A program made the position numbers and the translations under genes. Positions 1-8,368 of a stretch of DNA of 64,000 nt are shown piece after piece (positions within the stretch are counted from its first letter, which is position 1; each line of letters starts with the position of its first letter). Origin of the DNA: Mucilaginibacter gotjawali (GTDB taxonomy: Bacteria; Bacteroidota; Bacteroidia; Sphingobacteriales; Sphingobacteriaceae); assembly GCF_002355435.1 (NCBI RefSeq), contig NZ_AP017313.1, positions 62,001 through 126,000 of the forward strand. The letters run 5' to 3'. The notes below the pieces were generated by a model, which was given only the letters and a program-made list of their open reading frames with translations, searched no databases and was not told the origin of the DNA.

Positions 1-242
1 TGCGATTTTAATTTTTCCCTAAAAAAAGCAAAGTTTCCGAAAACGTCAGAAGTATCAATATCTGTCACGTTCATTGCCAGGAATTCTTCTTTTGAATAAC
101 CTAACATTTGGGACGCGGTGTCGTTTACATTTAGAATATTCCCGTTAATATCTGCCCAGAAAACCGCCTCATACAAATTATGAAACGTATAATGACACAG
201 TCCGGGGTCTTTGTCCAAGTCCAAATCGCTTTCATTTACCAT
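1..242 (-). CDS. PAS-domain sensor protein, N-terminal part (cut by window edge)
   Basis: Reading the minus strand from ATG at 242 gives about 80 residues that run off the left edge. They include a PAS-like segment: a FWADINGNILNVN stretch followed by a GYSKEEF motif. PAS domains sense ligands or redox state and usually precede a histidine kinase or a guanylate cyclase module in this phylum, but the output domain is outside the window. The start is the first ATG after an upstream region with no Shine-Dalgarno, as is usual in Bacteroidota. The gene is transcribed divergently from the thioredoxin gene at 562. PAS assignment is fairly secure; the output function is unknown. Confidence 0.7.
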   Translation of the reverse strand, partial: MVNESDLDLDKDPGLCHYTFHNLYEAVFWADINGNILNVNDTASQMLGYSKEEFLAMNVTDIDTSDVFGNFAFFREKLKS

Positions 243-561
243 CAGGAGTTATTAATTAGGAAAAATCTTTATTTATAAAGCTAAGTAAAAAACGGATATC
301 ATCGCCACACCAAATAACTTTTGATAAACCGGGTTTTATGGATGATTTTCCCGAACAAAATTACTCTTATCCTTTTGGATATTTCCCGAAATAAAGTGAA
401 TCTTACTAAATATCAACAACTGCTCTCCTGGCGGATATCTCTACGATTAGCTCAAAGTACTATAAATTACCTTCTCAGATAATGCAAAGCAGGTTAATTT
501 CTGCAAACAGATTACGGCAGTGTTTTTGGCTATAAGAATTGTGCCAAACAGATGAACAATA
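243..561. other. Intergenic region between divergent genes
   Basis: AT-rich gap of 319 bases between the PAS gene (minus) and the thioredoxin gene (plus). It must hold both promoters, but I see no convincing Bacteroidetes -33/-7 pair, operator or RNA. No open frame of note. Confidence 0.5.
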
Positions 562-885
562 ATGATAAAAATAATAGACAAGACGAATTTCAGGAAAAAG
601 GTATTAAACGGTTCCGGTTTGCAAATTGCAAGATTTTGCGCAGAATGGAGTGGCCCATGTCAGATGATGGGCCCCATTTATCAGGAGATGTTCGACCATT
701 ACAGCAGCAGGGCTTCATTTTACAAAATTGATGTGGACGAAGCGCCTTTTTTGAAAAATCAATTGGGTGTAATCGAACTGCCAACCCTGTTTTTTTACAA
801 AAACGGAAAGGTGATCGAAATCGTAACTGGAATGACCACACGGGAATTTCTGATTGAAAAAATTGAAAAGGCATTAAATCATTAA
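562..885 (+). CDS. Thioredoxin-family protein with a WSGPC active site
   Basis: A 107-residue, single-domain thioredoxin fold protein, the usual size for thioredoxin. The active-site segment reads AEWSGPCQMM, so the first cysteine of the usual WCGPC is serine and only the second remains (about residue 33). The cis-proline region (IELPTLFFYKNG) is intact. Classical thioredoxins reduce disulfides with two cysteines; with one, dithiol cycling is not possible, so a monothiol, chaperone-like or mixed-disulfide role is more likely (inference). Cytoplasmic, with no signal peptide. It stands alone, 116 bases before a frameshifted AraC gene. Similar WSGPC thioredoxins seem common in Sphingobacteria, from memory. 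Confidence 0.85.
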   Translation: MIKIIDKTNFRKKVLNGSGLQIARFCAEWSGPCQMMGPIYQEMFDHYSSRASFYKIDVDEAPFLKNQLGVIELPTLFFYKNGKVIEIVTGMTTREFLIEKIEKALNH

Positions 886-1001
886 AATTATTGACGTGAA
901 ATTCGGTTACCTGGGCTTAACATCCAATTCCATTAAAAATGGATTGACATAGAGATATCAGGTAATAAACTAAAATGAGATTATAATTAATAAGAATCAT
1001 C

Positions 1002-1879
1002 ATGATTAATCAGTCAGACTTAACATTAATTAACCATCAAACCGGCGAGTTTGCATTGAAACTAACATCATTTGAAGACAATAATCCCTTTAAAGATATT
1101 CAATGCCAAGACTGCTTCACATTTATTTGGATCAAGGATGGTTTGGGAAAAGTTAATGCTGATTTTAATGAATATGATTTTGAAGCAGGCAGCCTATTCA
1201 ATTTCTCACGTAACCAACCTTATAAATTAACAGCTGAAGTTCCTGTTAAGGGCATAGCTATTTATTTCCACTTTGATTTTTTTACATATATAGGCATCAG
1301 CGGGAGCTGCAGTTCAACGAGGTGCTTGATAACCATCTATACCCCTCTCCATTTACCAGGGTTGATAATAAAGAATCCGGCGTTTTAAAAATATTGTTTA
1401 AACAAATTGAAGCTGAGATGCAAAACAGCGAACTGGCGCAACATGAATTACTGGTTTCTTATTTGAAAATATTTTTAATAGCTGTATCCAGATTAAAACA
1501 GGAACAGCAATCAAAAAATACCCGGTTGACAAAATCAGCAAAAGAGCCGTTTATTCTCCAAAAACTAAAAACAGCTATTGAAGAAAATTTCAGAACCAAA
1601 CACTCTTCAGGTGACTATGCCGAATTACTGCATACGTCCCCTAAAGTTTTGGCAAAAATCACCAAAACGCATTTTAATAAAACTCCTTCCTGTTTGATCA
1701 ATGAGAGGATAATTACCGAGGCTAAGAGAAAATTACATACACAATGTAAAAAGGTAAAAGAAATAGCCTATGAGCTTGGTTTTGAAGATGAATATTATTT
1801 CAGCCGTTTCTTTAAATTAAATACAGGAGTTACGCCGCAAATATTCAGGGAGCAGGTAGGATACCGGCGAGCAGGATAG
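1002..1879 (+). pseudogene. AraC-family transcriptional regulator, split by a frameshift
   Basis: Two overlapping frames (1002-1388 and 1322-1879) together match the intact AraC protein at 5090-5989 along its length. The N-terminal cupin-like sensor half starts MINQSDLTLINHQ; the C-terminal half has two helix-turn-helix motifs ending in the AraC signature region (AYELGFEDEYYFSRFF). The frame breaks at a run of seven T at 1277-1283. One more T restores a continuous reading (DFF then YIYRHQRELQ) that lines up with DFFCIHKHDKE in the intact paralogue. The gene is therefore either a very recent pseudogene or a homopolymer sequencing error. Target genes are unknown; it is followed by a thioredoxin-like/PNPOx-like gene group. 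Confidence 0.85.
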
Positions 1880-1991
1880 ACTGGATTGAGGAAAAATTGT
1901 CCATCGGTTTGCGCCTTTCCTCCATTTTTCGAGGGCTTTTTTTGCACCACCTTTATATTATTAAAAGAATATAGCATTAAACACATCAGAT

Positions 1992-2627
1992 ATGATAATG
2001 GCCACAAAAATGTTAAAGCCTGAGAGCGCAGATTATGCGGCATATCTCAAAAAAGGCATCGCCTATCATCAATATAAGCTGCAAATGGCTGAGGACCTGG
2101 TCTCAAATCCTGATGCTAAACTTAAAGATTACATCAACATCAACCTGCACCGTATGCAAAGGGTTGAAAAAACATTTGACATATCATCAGCATTGTCTGG
2201 CCAGATCGCGAACCTGAAATTTAAAATTAATTGGCTGGTATTAACCGAGCATTGGTGCGGCGATGCATCTCAAACGCTTTCAGTTTTTAACAAGGTCGCT
2301 GACGCAAGCAATGGCCGAATTACCATGAAAATGCTGTATCGCGATCAAAACCCGGAGCTGATGGATGTCTATTTAACAAACGAAACACGGTCCATTCCGA
2401 TGCTTATACAATTAGATGAAAATATGAATGTAACCGGCACCTGGGGGCCGCGGCCGTTAGCCGCGCAAACCCTGGTAAAGCAATTAAGGTCAAATTCAGC
2501 AACTGCCGCAAACTATACAACTGAGCTGCATCTATGGTATGCAAAGGACAAACAAAAGTCACTCGAAGCAGAAATTTCAAAACTAATATTCCGGGCCAAC
2601 TTAAGTCGCTCCGGTTCTTTATCATAA
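1992..2627 (+). CDS. Thioredoxin-like protein with EHWCGDA motif
   Basis: A 211-residue cytoplasmic protein. After a helical N-terminal third it has a thioredoxin-like beta strand and the segment LTEHWCGDASQ (about residues 83-93), in the place of the CxxC site, then a cis-Pro-like SIPMLIQLD. This layout matches the small Bacteroidetes thioredoxin family often called Thioredoxin_9, whose single cysteine gives it no classical dithiol chemistry. Function is not established. It is 15 bases upstream of the DUF1348-like gene and probably forms one transcript with it and the next gene. Two near-adjacent ATG codons (1992, 1998) are possible starts. Confidence 0.75.
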   Translation: MIMATKMLKPESADYAAYLKKGIAYHQYKLQMAEDLVSNPDAKLKDYININLHRMQRVEKTFDISSALSGQIANLKFKINWLVLTEHWCGDASQTLSVFNKVADASNGRITMKMLYRDQNPELMDVYLTNETRSIPMLIQLDENMNVTGTWGPRPLAAQTLVKQLRSNSATAANYTTELHLWYAKDKQKSLEAEISKLIFRANLSRSGSLS

Positions 2628-2642
2628 ATAAAAAACTATAAC

Positions 2643-3053
2643 ATGGAACAGAAACATCCGCTACCGCCATTTACAATGGAAACCGCATTGCAAAAAGTTC
2701 AACTCGCAGAAGATGCATGGAACAGCAAGGATCCTGAAAGGGTTTGCCTGGCCTATACTATAGATACTGAATGGCGTAACCGGACCGACTTCGTTAATGG
2801 ACGCGAGACGGTAAAGGAATTTTTAAAACATAAGTGGGAAAGGGAATTGAATTACAAACTGAAGAAGGAACTCTGGGGTTTTCGTGAAAACCGCATGGCT
2901 GTGCGGTTTGAATATGAATACCAGACTATCGATGGGCAATGGTTCCGGGCTTATGGAAATGAAAATTGGGAGTTTGATGAAAACGGTCTAATGGCGAGGA
3001 GATACGCCAGTATTAATGATTTAGCGATCAGCGAGTCTGACAGAAGATTATAA
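2643..3053 (+). CDS. NTF2-like (DUF1348-type) protein
   Basis: A 136-residue protein resembling the DUF1348 branch of the NTF2/SnoaL fold: [14 protein letters not shown] near residue 27, [12 protein letters not shown], then W-rich strands ending [14 protein letters not shown]2-like folds form a conical pocket; several are enzymes or binding proteins, but the substrate of this branch is unknown. It lies between a thioredoxin-like gene (15 bases) and a PNPOx-like gene (27 bases), suggesting a stress or detoxification transcript (inference). Confidence 0.75.
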   Translation: MEQKHPLPPFTMETALQKVQLAEDAWNSKDPERVCLAYTIDTEWRNRTDFVNGRETVKEFLKHKWERELNYKLKKELWGFRENRMAVRFEYEYQTIDGQWFRAYGNENWEFDENGLMARRYASINDLAISESDRRL

Positions 3054-3080
3054 TTAACGGAGACCCTAACGTAGATCAGC

Positions 3081-3713
3081 ATGGCCAGGAATTTTGGTGA
3101 AATAGCATATTCGGCTCCTGTGAAGGAAATGCAGGAAAAGCTGGGCAGCAGAGCAGCTTATGCCAGGATGGAACGGGATACCTATTTAGATGGATTAACA
3201 CCCGTAGAGGCGGATTTTATTGCCCGGCGCGACAGTTTTTACATGGCCAGTTTCGGGGAAAATAGCTTCCCATATATCCAGCATCGCGGAGGGCCGAAAG
3301 GGTTTTTGAAAGTATTGGATCCAAAACGTTTAGGGTTTATTGATTTCAAAGGGAATATGCAGTATATCACTGTTGGCAATATGGCAACAAATAATAATGT
3401 CGCGCTTATCCTGGTAGACTACCCTGCAAAAGCCCGGTTAAAAATTTATGCCAGGGCTGAAATATTGGAATTTAAGGATAACCATGCATTGTACAGGCAA
3501 CTCGATCTTGATGATTATAAGTTTAAGCCCGAGCGCATGATGGTATTCAATGTGGAAGCCTATGACTGGAACTGCCCCCAACATATCACACCAAAATACA
3601 CCGCCGAAGAAATCGAACAGGCGTTTGCACCACAGCGTAATCAAATAGAACAGCTGGAAGCAGAAATAGCAAGGTTAAAAAATGAGCTGGAACACGCTAA
3701 AGGCGGTAAATAA
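3081..3713 (+). CDS. Pyridoxamine 5'-phosphate oxidase-like flavin protein
   Basis: A 210-residue protein with a split-barrel flavin-binding pattern: RDSFYMASFGENSFPYIQHRGG, then a VLDPKRLGFIDFKGNMQY strand pair and a TNNNVALILVDYPAKARLKIYARAEI segment typical of PNPOx-like FMN/F420 proteins. The last 35 residues form a charged coiled-coil (QIEQLEAEIARLKNELEHAK), an extension seen in related proteins. The natural substrate cannot be told from the sequence; true PdxH is unlikely because of the different N-terminal architecture. It is 35 bases before the fabF-like gene. Confidence 0.8.
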   Translation: MARNFGEIAYSAPVKEMQEKLGSRAAYARMERDTYLDGLTPVEADFIARRDSFYMASFGENSFPYIQHRGGPKGFLKVLDPKRLGFIDFKGNMQYITVGNMATNNNVALILVDYPAKARLKIYARAEILEFKDNHALYRQLDLDDYKFKPERMMVFNVEAYDWNCPQHITPKYTAEEIEQAFAPQRNQIEQLEAEIARLKNELEHAKGGK

Positions 3714-3748
3714 TAATTAAGACTGCAGGCACTTATTAAACAGTTGAA

Positions 3749-5011
3749 ATGATAAAAGAATTAAAAAGGGTGGTAATAACTGGGATGGGGGCGATAACCC
3801 CTCTGGGAAATACTGTGAATGAATTCTGGAATAATATTATTGCAGGCCGTAGTGGAGTCCGATTAATTACGAAGTTCGACTCGACACATTTCAAGACAAA
3901 GATTGCAGCAGAAGTAAAAGATTTCAATGCAACAGATTATTTTGAAAGGAACGAGGCAAGGAAGTACGACCTCTTCACTCAATATGCCATAGCTGCCGCT
4001 GACGAGGCTATAAACAACGCCGGTATCAACTTTGAAATGCTTAATAAAAACAAGATCGGTGTTATCTGGGGCTCGGGAAACGGGGGTATTCAAACCTTTC
4101 AGGACCAGGTGGAGGAATTTGTTAAAGGGAACAGGCAGCCAAGGTTTAATCCCTATTTTATCCCTAAAATTATCGCCGACATTCCATCGGGAGCTATTTC
4201 CATAAGGTATGGCTTGCGGGGGCTTAATTTTTCGACCGTATCTGCCTGCGCCTCGTCAAATAATGCCATCATCGATGCCTGCAATTACATCCGTTTAGGA
4301 AAGGCGGATATGATTATCACCGGAGGCTCCGAAGCACCCATTAACGAAAGCTCCATTGGCGGGTTTAACGCCTCAAAAGCACTGTCGACGAATAATGAAG
4401 ACCCCAAAGGCGCGTCCATGCCTTTTGATGTAAAACGGGACGGCTTTGTATTGGGTGAAGGTGCCGGGGCTTTGATCGTTGAAAGCCTTGAATGTGCGAT
4501 AAAGAGAGGAGCTACTATTTTAGCTGAGATAGTTGGTACAGGTATGGCCGCAGATGCCTATCATTTAACGGGAACACATCCTGATGGCGAAGGAGCTTAT
4601 CTGGGTATGTTAGATGGCCTGGAGGATGCTGGGATCGGCGCCTCTGAAATTGATTATATCAATGCGCACGCTACCTCCACCCACATGGGGGATGAAAGTG
4701 AATTAAAAGCAATTTCCAGGGTATTTGGACAAAGGCCGGACATGAATATTGGCGCTACTAAATCAATGACAGGCCATTTACTTGGTGCGGCGGGTGTTAT
4801 TGAAACAATTATTTGTGTTAAAGCCATTAGGGAGAGCCGGATACCCCCTACCATCAATACAAGTGAGGTTGAGCACGAATATTCGGACAAGTTTAATTTC
4901 ACCCTCGGTAAAACTCAAGAAAAAGTTGTCAGGTATGCAATGAATAACACATTTGGTTTTGGCGGACATATCGCAACGCTAATTCTAAAAAAATACGAAA
5001 ACGATAATTAG
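3749..5011 (+). CDS. fabF: Beta-ketoacyl-ACP synthase II (FabF-type)
   Basis: A 420-residue condensing enzyme that elongates acyl-ACP with malonyl-ACP. The Cys-His-His triad is readable: Cys167 in the VSACASS nucleophile loop, His307 in NAHATST and His343 in the GHLLGAAG loop. The C-terminal NNTFGFGGH glycine-rich motif is present. Length and motifs are full, so it should be active. It sits outside a fatty-acid operon, after a PNPOx-like gene and before an AraC regulator, so it is more likely an accessory copy for a special lipid or secondary metabolite than the housekeeping FabF (inference). Confidence 0.92.
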   Translation: MIKELKRVVITGMGAITPLGNTVNEFWNNIIAGRSGVRLITKFDSTHFKTKIAAEVKDFNATDYFERNEARKYDLFTQYAIAAADEAINNAGINFEMLNKNKIGVIWGSGNGGIQTFQDQVEEFVKGNRQPRFNPYFIPKIIADIPSGAISIRYGLRGLNFSTVSACASSNNAIIDACNYIRLGKADMIITGGSEAPINESSIGGFNASKALSTNNEDPKGASMPFDVKRDGFVLGEGAGALIVESLECAIKRGATILAEIVGTGMAADAYHLTGTHPDGEGAYLGMLDGLEDAGIGASEIDYINAHATSTHMGDESELKAISRVFGQRPDMNIGATKSMTGHLLGAAGVIETIICVKAIRESRIPPTINTSEVEHEYSDKFNFTLGKTQEKVVRYAMNNTFGFGGHIATLILKKYENDN

Positions 5012-5089
5012 GCCCGGAAACAAAGTTATCGGTTAAAACCAGACTAAAATAATTTATACAAGCCCGTAAAAACTTTAAACAATTTGACC

Positions 5090-5989
5090 ATGCTAAATCA
5101 ATCAGTGTTCACCCTCATAAACCCGCAAAACAGTAAACTCGCCCTGAGGCATTTAACAATTGAAGACGACTGTTTTCTCAGGGGAATACAGCGTAACGAT
5201 TTCTTTTCCCTTATTTGGATAGTTAAGGGTACCGGGACGGTCGATACAAACTTTGACAAGAATGATTTCGGGGATAATACCTTCTTTGCGTTCGCGCCCT
5301 ATCAACCATTCTCTTTCTCTTTCGATGGAAAAATAACCGGTTTTGCCATTTATTTCCACCCTGATTTCTTCTGCATTCATAAACATGATAAGGAAGTCGA
5401 ATCAAACGGGGTATTGTTCAATAATGTTTACAGTAAACCGTTCGTCAATGTAGACGAGAATCTGACAATAACATTAAGTATGTTATTTGATCAGATTAAA
5501 GAGGAAATGCAAAACTCCGCGCTGGCGCAACATGATGTTCTTGTTTCCTACCTGAAAATAATCCTCATCACTGCATCCAGATTAAAACTAAAACAAACGC
5601 CCCAATCAACAGTGATGGCGACGGCAAATAAGGATCTCTTTACGCTTCAAAAATTAAAGAACGCTATTGAAGAGAATTTCAAAATAAAGCACTCGCCGAG
5701 TGATTACACCAAACTGCTTAATATCTCTGCCAAAACGCTGGCAAGTATTGCAAAAGCAAACTTTAACAGATCACTTTCTACGCTAATAAATGAACGGATC
5801 ATCATTGAAGCAAAAAGAGAATTATACGTAACGGATAAGGCTGTAAAATTAATTGCCTACGAACTGGGGTATAAGGACGAATATTATTTCAGCCGGTTTT
5901 TTAAAATAAATACGAGCGTTTCACCGCAATATTATCGGGATACGGTAGGATTTGCCAAAGGGGTACAGCCGCAGTCGTCCCTTAACTGA
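5090..5989 (+). CDS. AraC-family transcriptional regulator
   Basis: A 299-residue regulator from the ATG at 5090; an upstream TTG at 5084 is also in frame, but the ATG aligns with the start of the paralogue at 1002. The N-terminal half is a cupin-like effector domain. The C-terminal 100 residues carry two helix-turn-helix motifs and the AraC signature (AYELGYKDEYYFSRFFKINT). It is a close paralogue of the frameshifted gene at 1002-1879; the two bracket a four-gene block including fabF, which suggests a duplicated regulator controlling that block (inference). Effector unknown. Confidence 0.9.
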   Translation: MLNQSVFTLINPQNSKLALRHLTIEDDCFLRGIQRNDFFSLIWIVKGTGTVDTNFDKNDFGDNTFFAFAPYQPFSFSFDGKITGFAIYFHPDFFCIHKHDKEVESNGVLFNNVYSKPFVNVDENLTITLSMLFDQIKEEMQNSALAQHDVLVSYLKIILITASRLKLKQTPQSTVMATANKDLFTLQKLKNAIEENFKIKHSPSDYTKLLNISAKTLASIAKANFNRSLSTLINERIIIEAKRELYVTDKAVKLIAYELGYKDEYYFSRFFKINTSVSPQYYRDTVGFAKGVQPQSSLN

Positions 5990-6068
5990 GTACCGTTAGG
6001 TTTCCTGATCATTTCAGGGTCACGAAATTAACCGGCTGGATTTTTATCAATATTTAATAAAGAAAGGT

Positions 6069-6668
6069 ATGCAAAACTTAGAGACCATCAGTACCCCAAT
6101 CAGTAATAGATGTAGCCTTGAGCCTCAATATTGGGTTGAGCGACATGCGGACTTTATGTACAATTATGCCCTTGTCAGGATTAATGACAGTGATCTGGCA
6201 CAGGACCTTGTGCAGGAAACATTCCTTGCGGCGCTGGAGCGGACCAGTACTTTCGAGGGGAGAAGCTCGGAAAGGACCTGGCTTGTCTCCATCCTGAAAA
6301 ATAAGATCTTCGACGTTTACAGGAGGAGGTCCTCAGGCCTTATCATCCGGATGTCCGCAAAAATGCCATCGGAGGCAGAGGACTTCTTTAATCCGGTCGA
6401 TGGGCGCTGGAATAAGACAGATCAACCGGTCTATCTGAGTTTTGAAGAAAATGACCCGCTTAGGGAAAAGGAATTCAACCAGGTCCTGGAAAAATGTATG
6501 CTGAAATTGCCGGAGCTTTGGCTGGCTGTTTTCCGGATGAAGCATATAGATGACCAGTCTACCCAGATCATTTGCAATGAACTGCGGGTTACGCCTTCAA
6601 ACTATTGGGTGATCATTCACCGGGCCAAGCTTAATCTTCGCGCCTGTCTTCAAAAAAACTGGAATTAA
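6069..6668 (+). CDS. ECF-type RNA polymerase sigma factor
   Basis: A 199-residue sigma-70 family protein. Region 2 reads from HADFMYNYALVRI through DLAQDLVQETFLAALE to the -10-recognition segment ERTWLVSILKNKIFDVYRRR; region 4 is the C-terminal helix-turn-helix around STQIICNELRVTPSNYWVIIHRAKLNLR. It would direct RNA polymerase to a small set of stress or envelope promoters. Only 12 bases separate it from a small cysteine-bearing gene that probably encodes its anti-sigma partner. A longer linker between regions 2 and 4 than in typical ECFs is visible. Confidence 0.9.
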   Translation: MQNLETISTPISNRCSLEPQYWVERHADFMYNYALVRINDSDLAQDLVQETFLAALERTSTFEGRSSERTWLVSILKNKIFDVYRRRSSGLIIRMSAKMPSEAEDFFNPVDGRWNKTDQPVYLSFEENDPLREKEFNQVLEKCMLKLPELWLAVFRMKHIDDQSTQIICNELRVTPSNYWVIIHRAKLNLRACLQKNWN

Positions 6669-6680
6669 TGCAAACCGGAT

Positions 6681-6947
6681 ATGGGCGTAAAGATCAGTAA
6701 CAGGTGCGAAAAAATAACACTATTGTTAGAAAAAGGCCGGTTTGAAAAAATAACCTACAACGAAAAATTGGCACTGGGAATTCATTTGATCCAGTGCCGG
6801 GCTTGCAGGCAATATCGAAAAGACAGCCGCTATCTTAATAAAGCGATGGCACAATGTTTTAAAACATCAAAAATTAGTCCGGCAAAACTAAATGCCATTT
6901 TTAAAGACAGTTTAGCGGAACAAATCAGATCAAGATCAGGAAATTAA
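6681..6947 (+). CDS. Small zinc-finger-like protein, probable anti-sigma partner
   Basis: An 88-residue protein with an H-x3-C-x2-C pattern (HLIQCRACRQY, about residues 34-44), the layout of ZAS/zf-HC2 zinc-binding anti-sigma domains. It starts 12 bases after the ECF sigma gene, so the two are probably co-transcribed and interact. Unlike membrane anti-sigma factors it has no transmembrane segment, so a soluble regulator is expected. The family call comes from the motif and the neighbourhood only. Confidence 0.65.
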   Translation: MGVKISNRCEKITLLLEKGRFEKITYNEKLALGIHLIQCRACRQYRKDSRYLNKAMAQCFKTSKISPAKLNAIFKDSLAEQIRSRSGN

Positions 6948-7012
6948 AAAAATAAGTATAAAGGCAGGCGGAAATTTAAACGGATAAAAGCATTCATTAA
7001 ATCAACATCAGG

Positions 7013-7144
7013 ATGAAAAAAATCACAAAAACGATCACCCGGATCAGGGAAAAAGAGGATGTTTCTTTTGTTGTTTTTATCAGCCTTATAGTTGGCGACG
7101 TCCTGCTTCATTTTTTTTTATTTATTACCAATTTTAATTTTTAG
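7013..7144 (+). CDS. Small predicted membrane peptide
   Basis: A 43-residue open frame with a basic N-terminus (MKKITKTITRIREK) followed by a strongly hydrophobic stretch from about residue 18 to the C-terminus (FVVFISLIVGDVLLHFFLF), consistent with one membrane segment. It lies 65 bases after the zinc-finger gene and 3 bases before the next gene. No family recognised. Small size makes it uncertain. Confidence 0.4.
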   Translation: MKKITKTITRIREKEDVSFVVFISLIVGDVLLHFFLFITNFNF

Positions 7145-7147
7145 GCG

Positions 7148-7429
7148 ATGTTGCACCAACAAAATAAAACCGATATTATCATCGACCTGCAGCATAAGGG
7201 ATACGACCACGATTTTATTTTTAACAATAAAGATATCCGTTGTTTGCAATATAACCGGGTGATCCTTGCGGACGATTTTGATATTATAGAAATCCACCAC
7301 TGCAAGGTCAATCCAGGCAGCAAAACGCGTTCGGCGATCTATGCGATCCAACTCAATAACGATGATCTCAAAGGGATTCTGATGAGTGAAAGTAAACTTT
7401 TCGATAATAAAGTAAATATTGGTCATTAA
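7148..7429 (+). CDS. Hypothetical protein of a small Bacteroidetes family
   Basis: A 93-residue acidic protein. It has an N-terminal helix (DIIIDLQHKGYDHDF), a middle DDFDIIEIHHC strand and a SAIYAIQLNNDDLKGILMSE segment. From memory this layout resembles small proteins in Bacteroidetes genomes that are often mislabelled phosphoribosylpyrophosphate synthetase; it is far too short for that enzyme. No catalytic motif visible. Possibly co-transcribed with the 43-residue peptide. Confidence 0.6.
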   Translation: MLHQQNKTDIIIDLQHKGYDHDFIFNNKDIRCLQYNRVILADDFDIIEIHHCKVNPGSKTRSAIYAIQLNNDDLKGILMSESKLFDNKVNIGH

Positions 7430-7645
7430 ACACCCTGAACCAGGGGCGGCTTTCCAAATTGAACTTGATCCATTCATCCTCGAGATATTCATTTACCATT
7501 TCTGCCAAGACCCTGCATTTACAGGTAGTACCGGTCCTGCGGACCTTGCCTGCAAACACAAAACGCTTAAAGACTTATACAAAGCGTTCCATAATGCGAC
7601 GAGCGTTCCGGGAAAGTTAAAATTCTTTTTTGTCCCCGAAAGATG

Positions 7646-7653
7646 TAGTTTTG
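7646..7653 (+). promoter_or_regulatory. Possible Bacteroidetes -7 element for tetR
   Basis: TAGTTTTG fits the TAnnTTTG -7 consensus of Bacteroidetes housekeeping promoters and lies 25 bases upstream of the tetR ATG at 7679. A well-spaced -33 element is not clear. Confidence 0.35.
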
Positions 7654-7678
7654 TAGCGCTTACTCCAGAACACCAAAT

Positions 7679-8263
7679 ATGGCTCGTCCGCAAATTTTCA
7701 ATGAAGATATCGTAATCGAAAAGGCCCTGGATGTTTTTTGGCAGAAAGGGTTTGGCGGCGCATCCACCAGAGACCTGATCGATGCCGCCGGGATAAGCAA
7801 TGGCAGTTTCTTTAATAGTTTTGGCGATAAAAAAACACTTTATCTAAAATGCCTGCAGAAATACGACACTGTTTATATCACTGCCCTGGAAAACCTGCTT
7901 ATAGTGCCCTTAAAGTTCAAAGAAAAAATTAAATCTGTTTTGCTGGAAGCTACTAAAAAAGCTGCCGGTAAAGACACCTACGAAGGCTGTTTCTTTTTTA
8001 ACACATCGATTGACAGTAGTGTAGACGATGCCGCCATCCTGGGCCTAGCCGACGCAATCCATCAACGGGTCGAAAAGGCCTTCGTTTCAGCGGTCGATAT
8101 GGCCAAAGAAGCCGGCGAAATTTCAAAAGATATTAAAAGTATCCAATTAGCCCAGTATCTTTTTAATATCGTCAACGGTCTGCGCGCCTTGCTACTCAAT
8201 TCCCCTCATCAATCCACGATCGATAACATTATCAACACCACACTGGACCTGCTGCCCTCCTGA
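7679..8263 (+). CDS. TetR-family transcriptional regulator
   Basis: A 194-residue repressor. The N-terminal helix-turn-helix is clear (GASTRDLIDAAGISNGSFFNSFGDKKTLY, about residues 22-51). The C-terminal half resembles the TetR_C branch that responds to small organic compounds (GCFFFNTSIDSSV). It precedes a quinone-oxidoreductase-like gene by 105 bases; that gap contains two long palindromes that are good operator candidates. It probably controls this oxidoreductase and perhaps itself, as in YhdP/QorR-like pairs (inference). Confidence 0.9.
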   Translation: MARPQIFNEDIVIEKALDVFWQKGFGGASTRDLIDAAGISNGSFFNSFGDKKTLYLKCLQKYDTVYITALENLLIVPLKFKEKIKSVLLEATKKAAGKDTYEGCFFFNTSIDSSVDDAAILGLADAIHQRVEKAFVSAVDMAKEAGEISKDIKSIQLAQYLFNIVNGLRALLLNSPHQSTIDNIINTTLDLLPS

Positions 8264-8289
8264 TCGTCATTTAAGTGTAATACAATAAA

Positions 8290-8315
8290 TATTTTAGAGC
8301 AATAACTCTAAAATA
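8290..8315. promoter_or_regulatory. Palindrome upstream of the oxidoreductase gene (operator candidate)
   Basis: Perfect 10-base arms: TATTTTAGAG, six-base spacer, CTCTAAAATA. It lies 53 bases before the oxidoreductase start and just after the tetR gene. It shares the central GAGCAAT with the second palindrome at 8330. Likely TetR operator. Confidence 0.55.
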
Positions 8316-8329
8316 AATCACATTTGTAT

Positions 8330-8355
8330 AATTATGGAGCAATTGATCCATAATT
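8330..8355. promoter_or_regulatory. Second palindrome upstream of the oxidoreductase gene
   Basis: Perfect 9-base arms: AATTATGGA, an eight-base spacer GCAATTGA, TCCATAATT. It is 13 bases before the ATG at 8369. The shared GAGCAAT core with 8290-8315 suggests that one protein binds both. Confidence 0.5.
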
Positions 8356-8368
8356 TAAACTAAAACAA

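Noticed and set aside
1277..1283. Programmed ribosomal frameshifting in the AraC gene
   Set aside because: Three unrelated genes show the same one-base homopolymer deficit; a sequencing or mutation cause is simpler.
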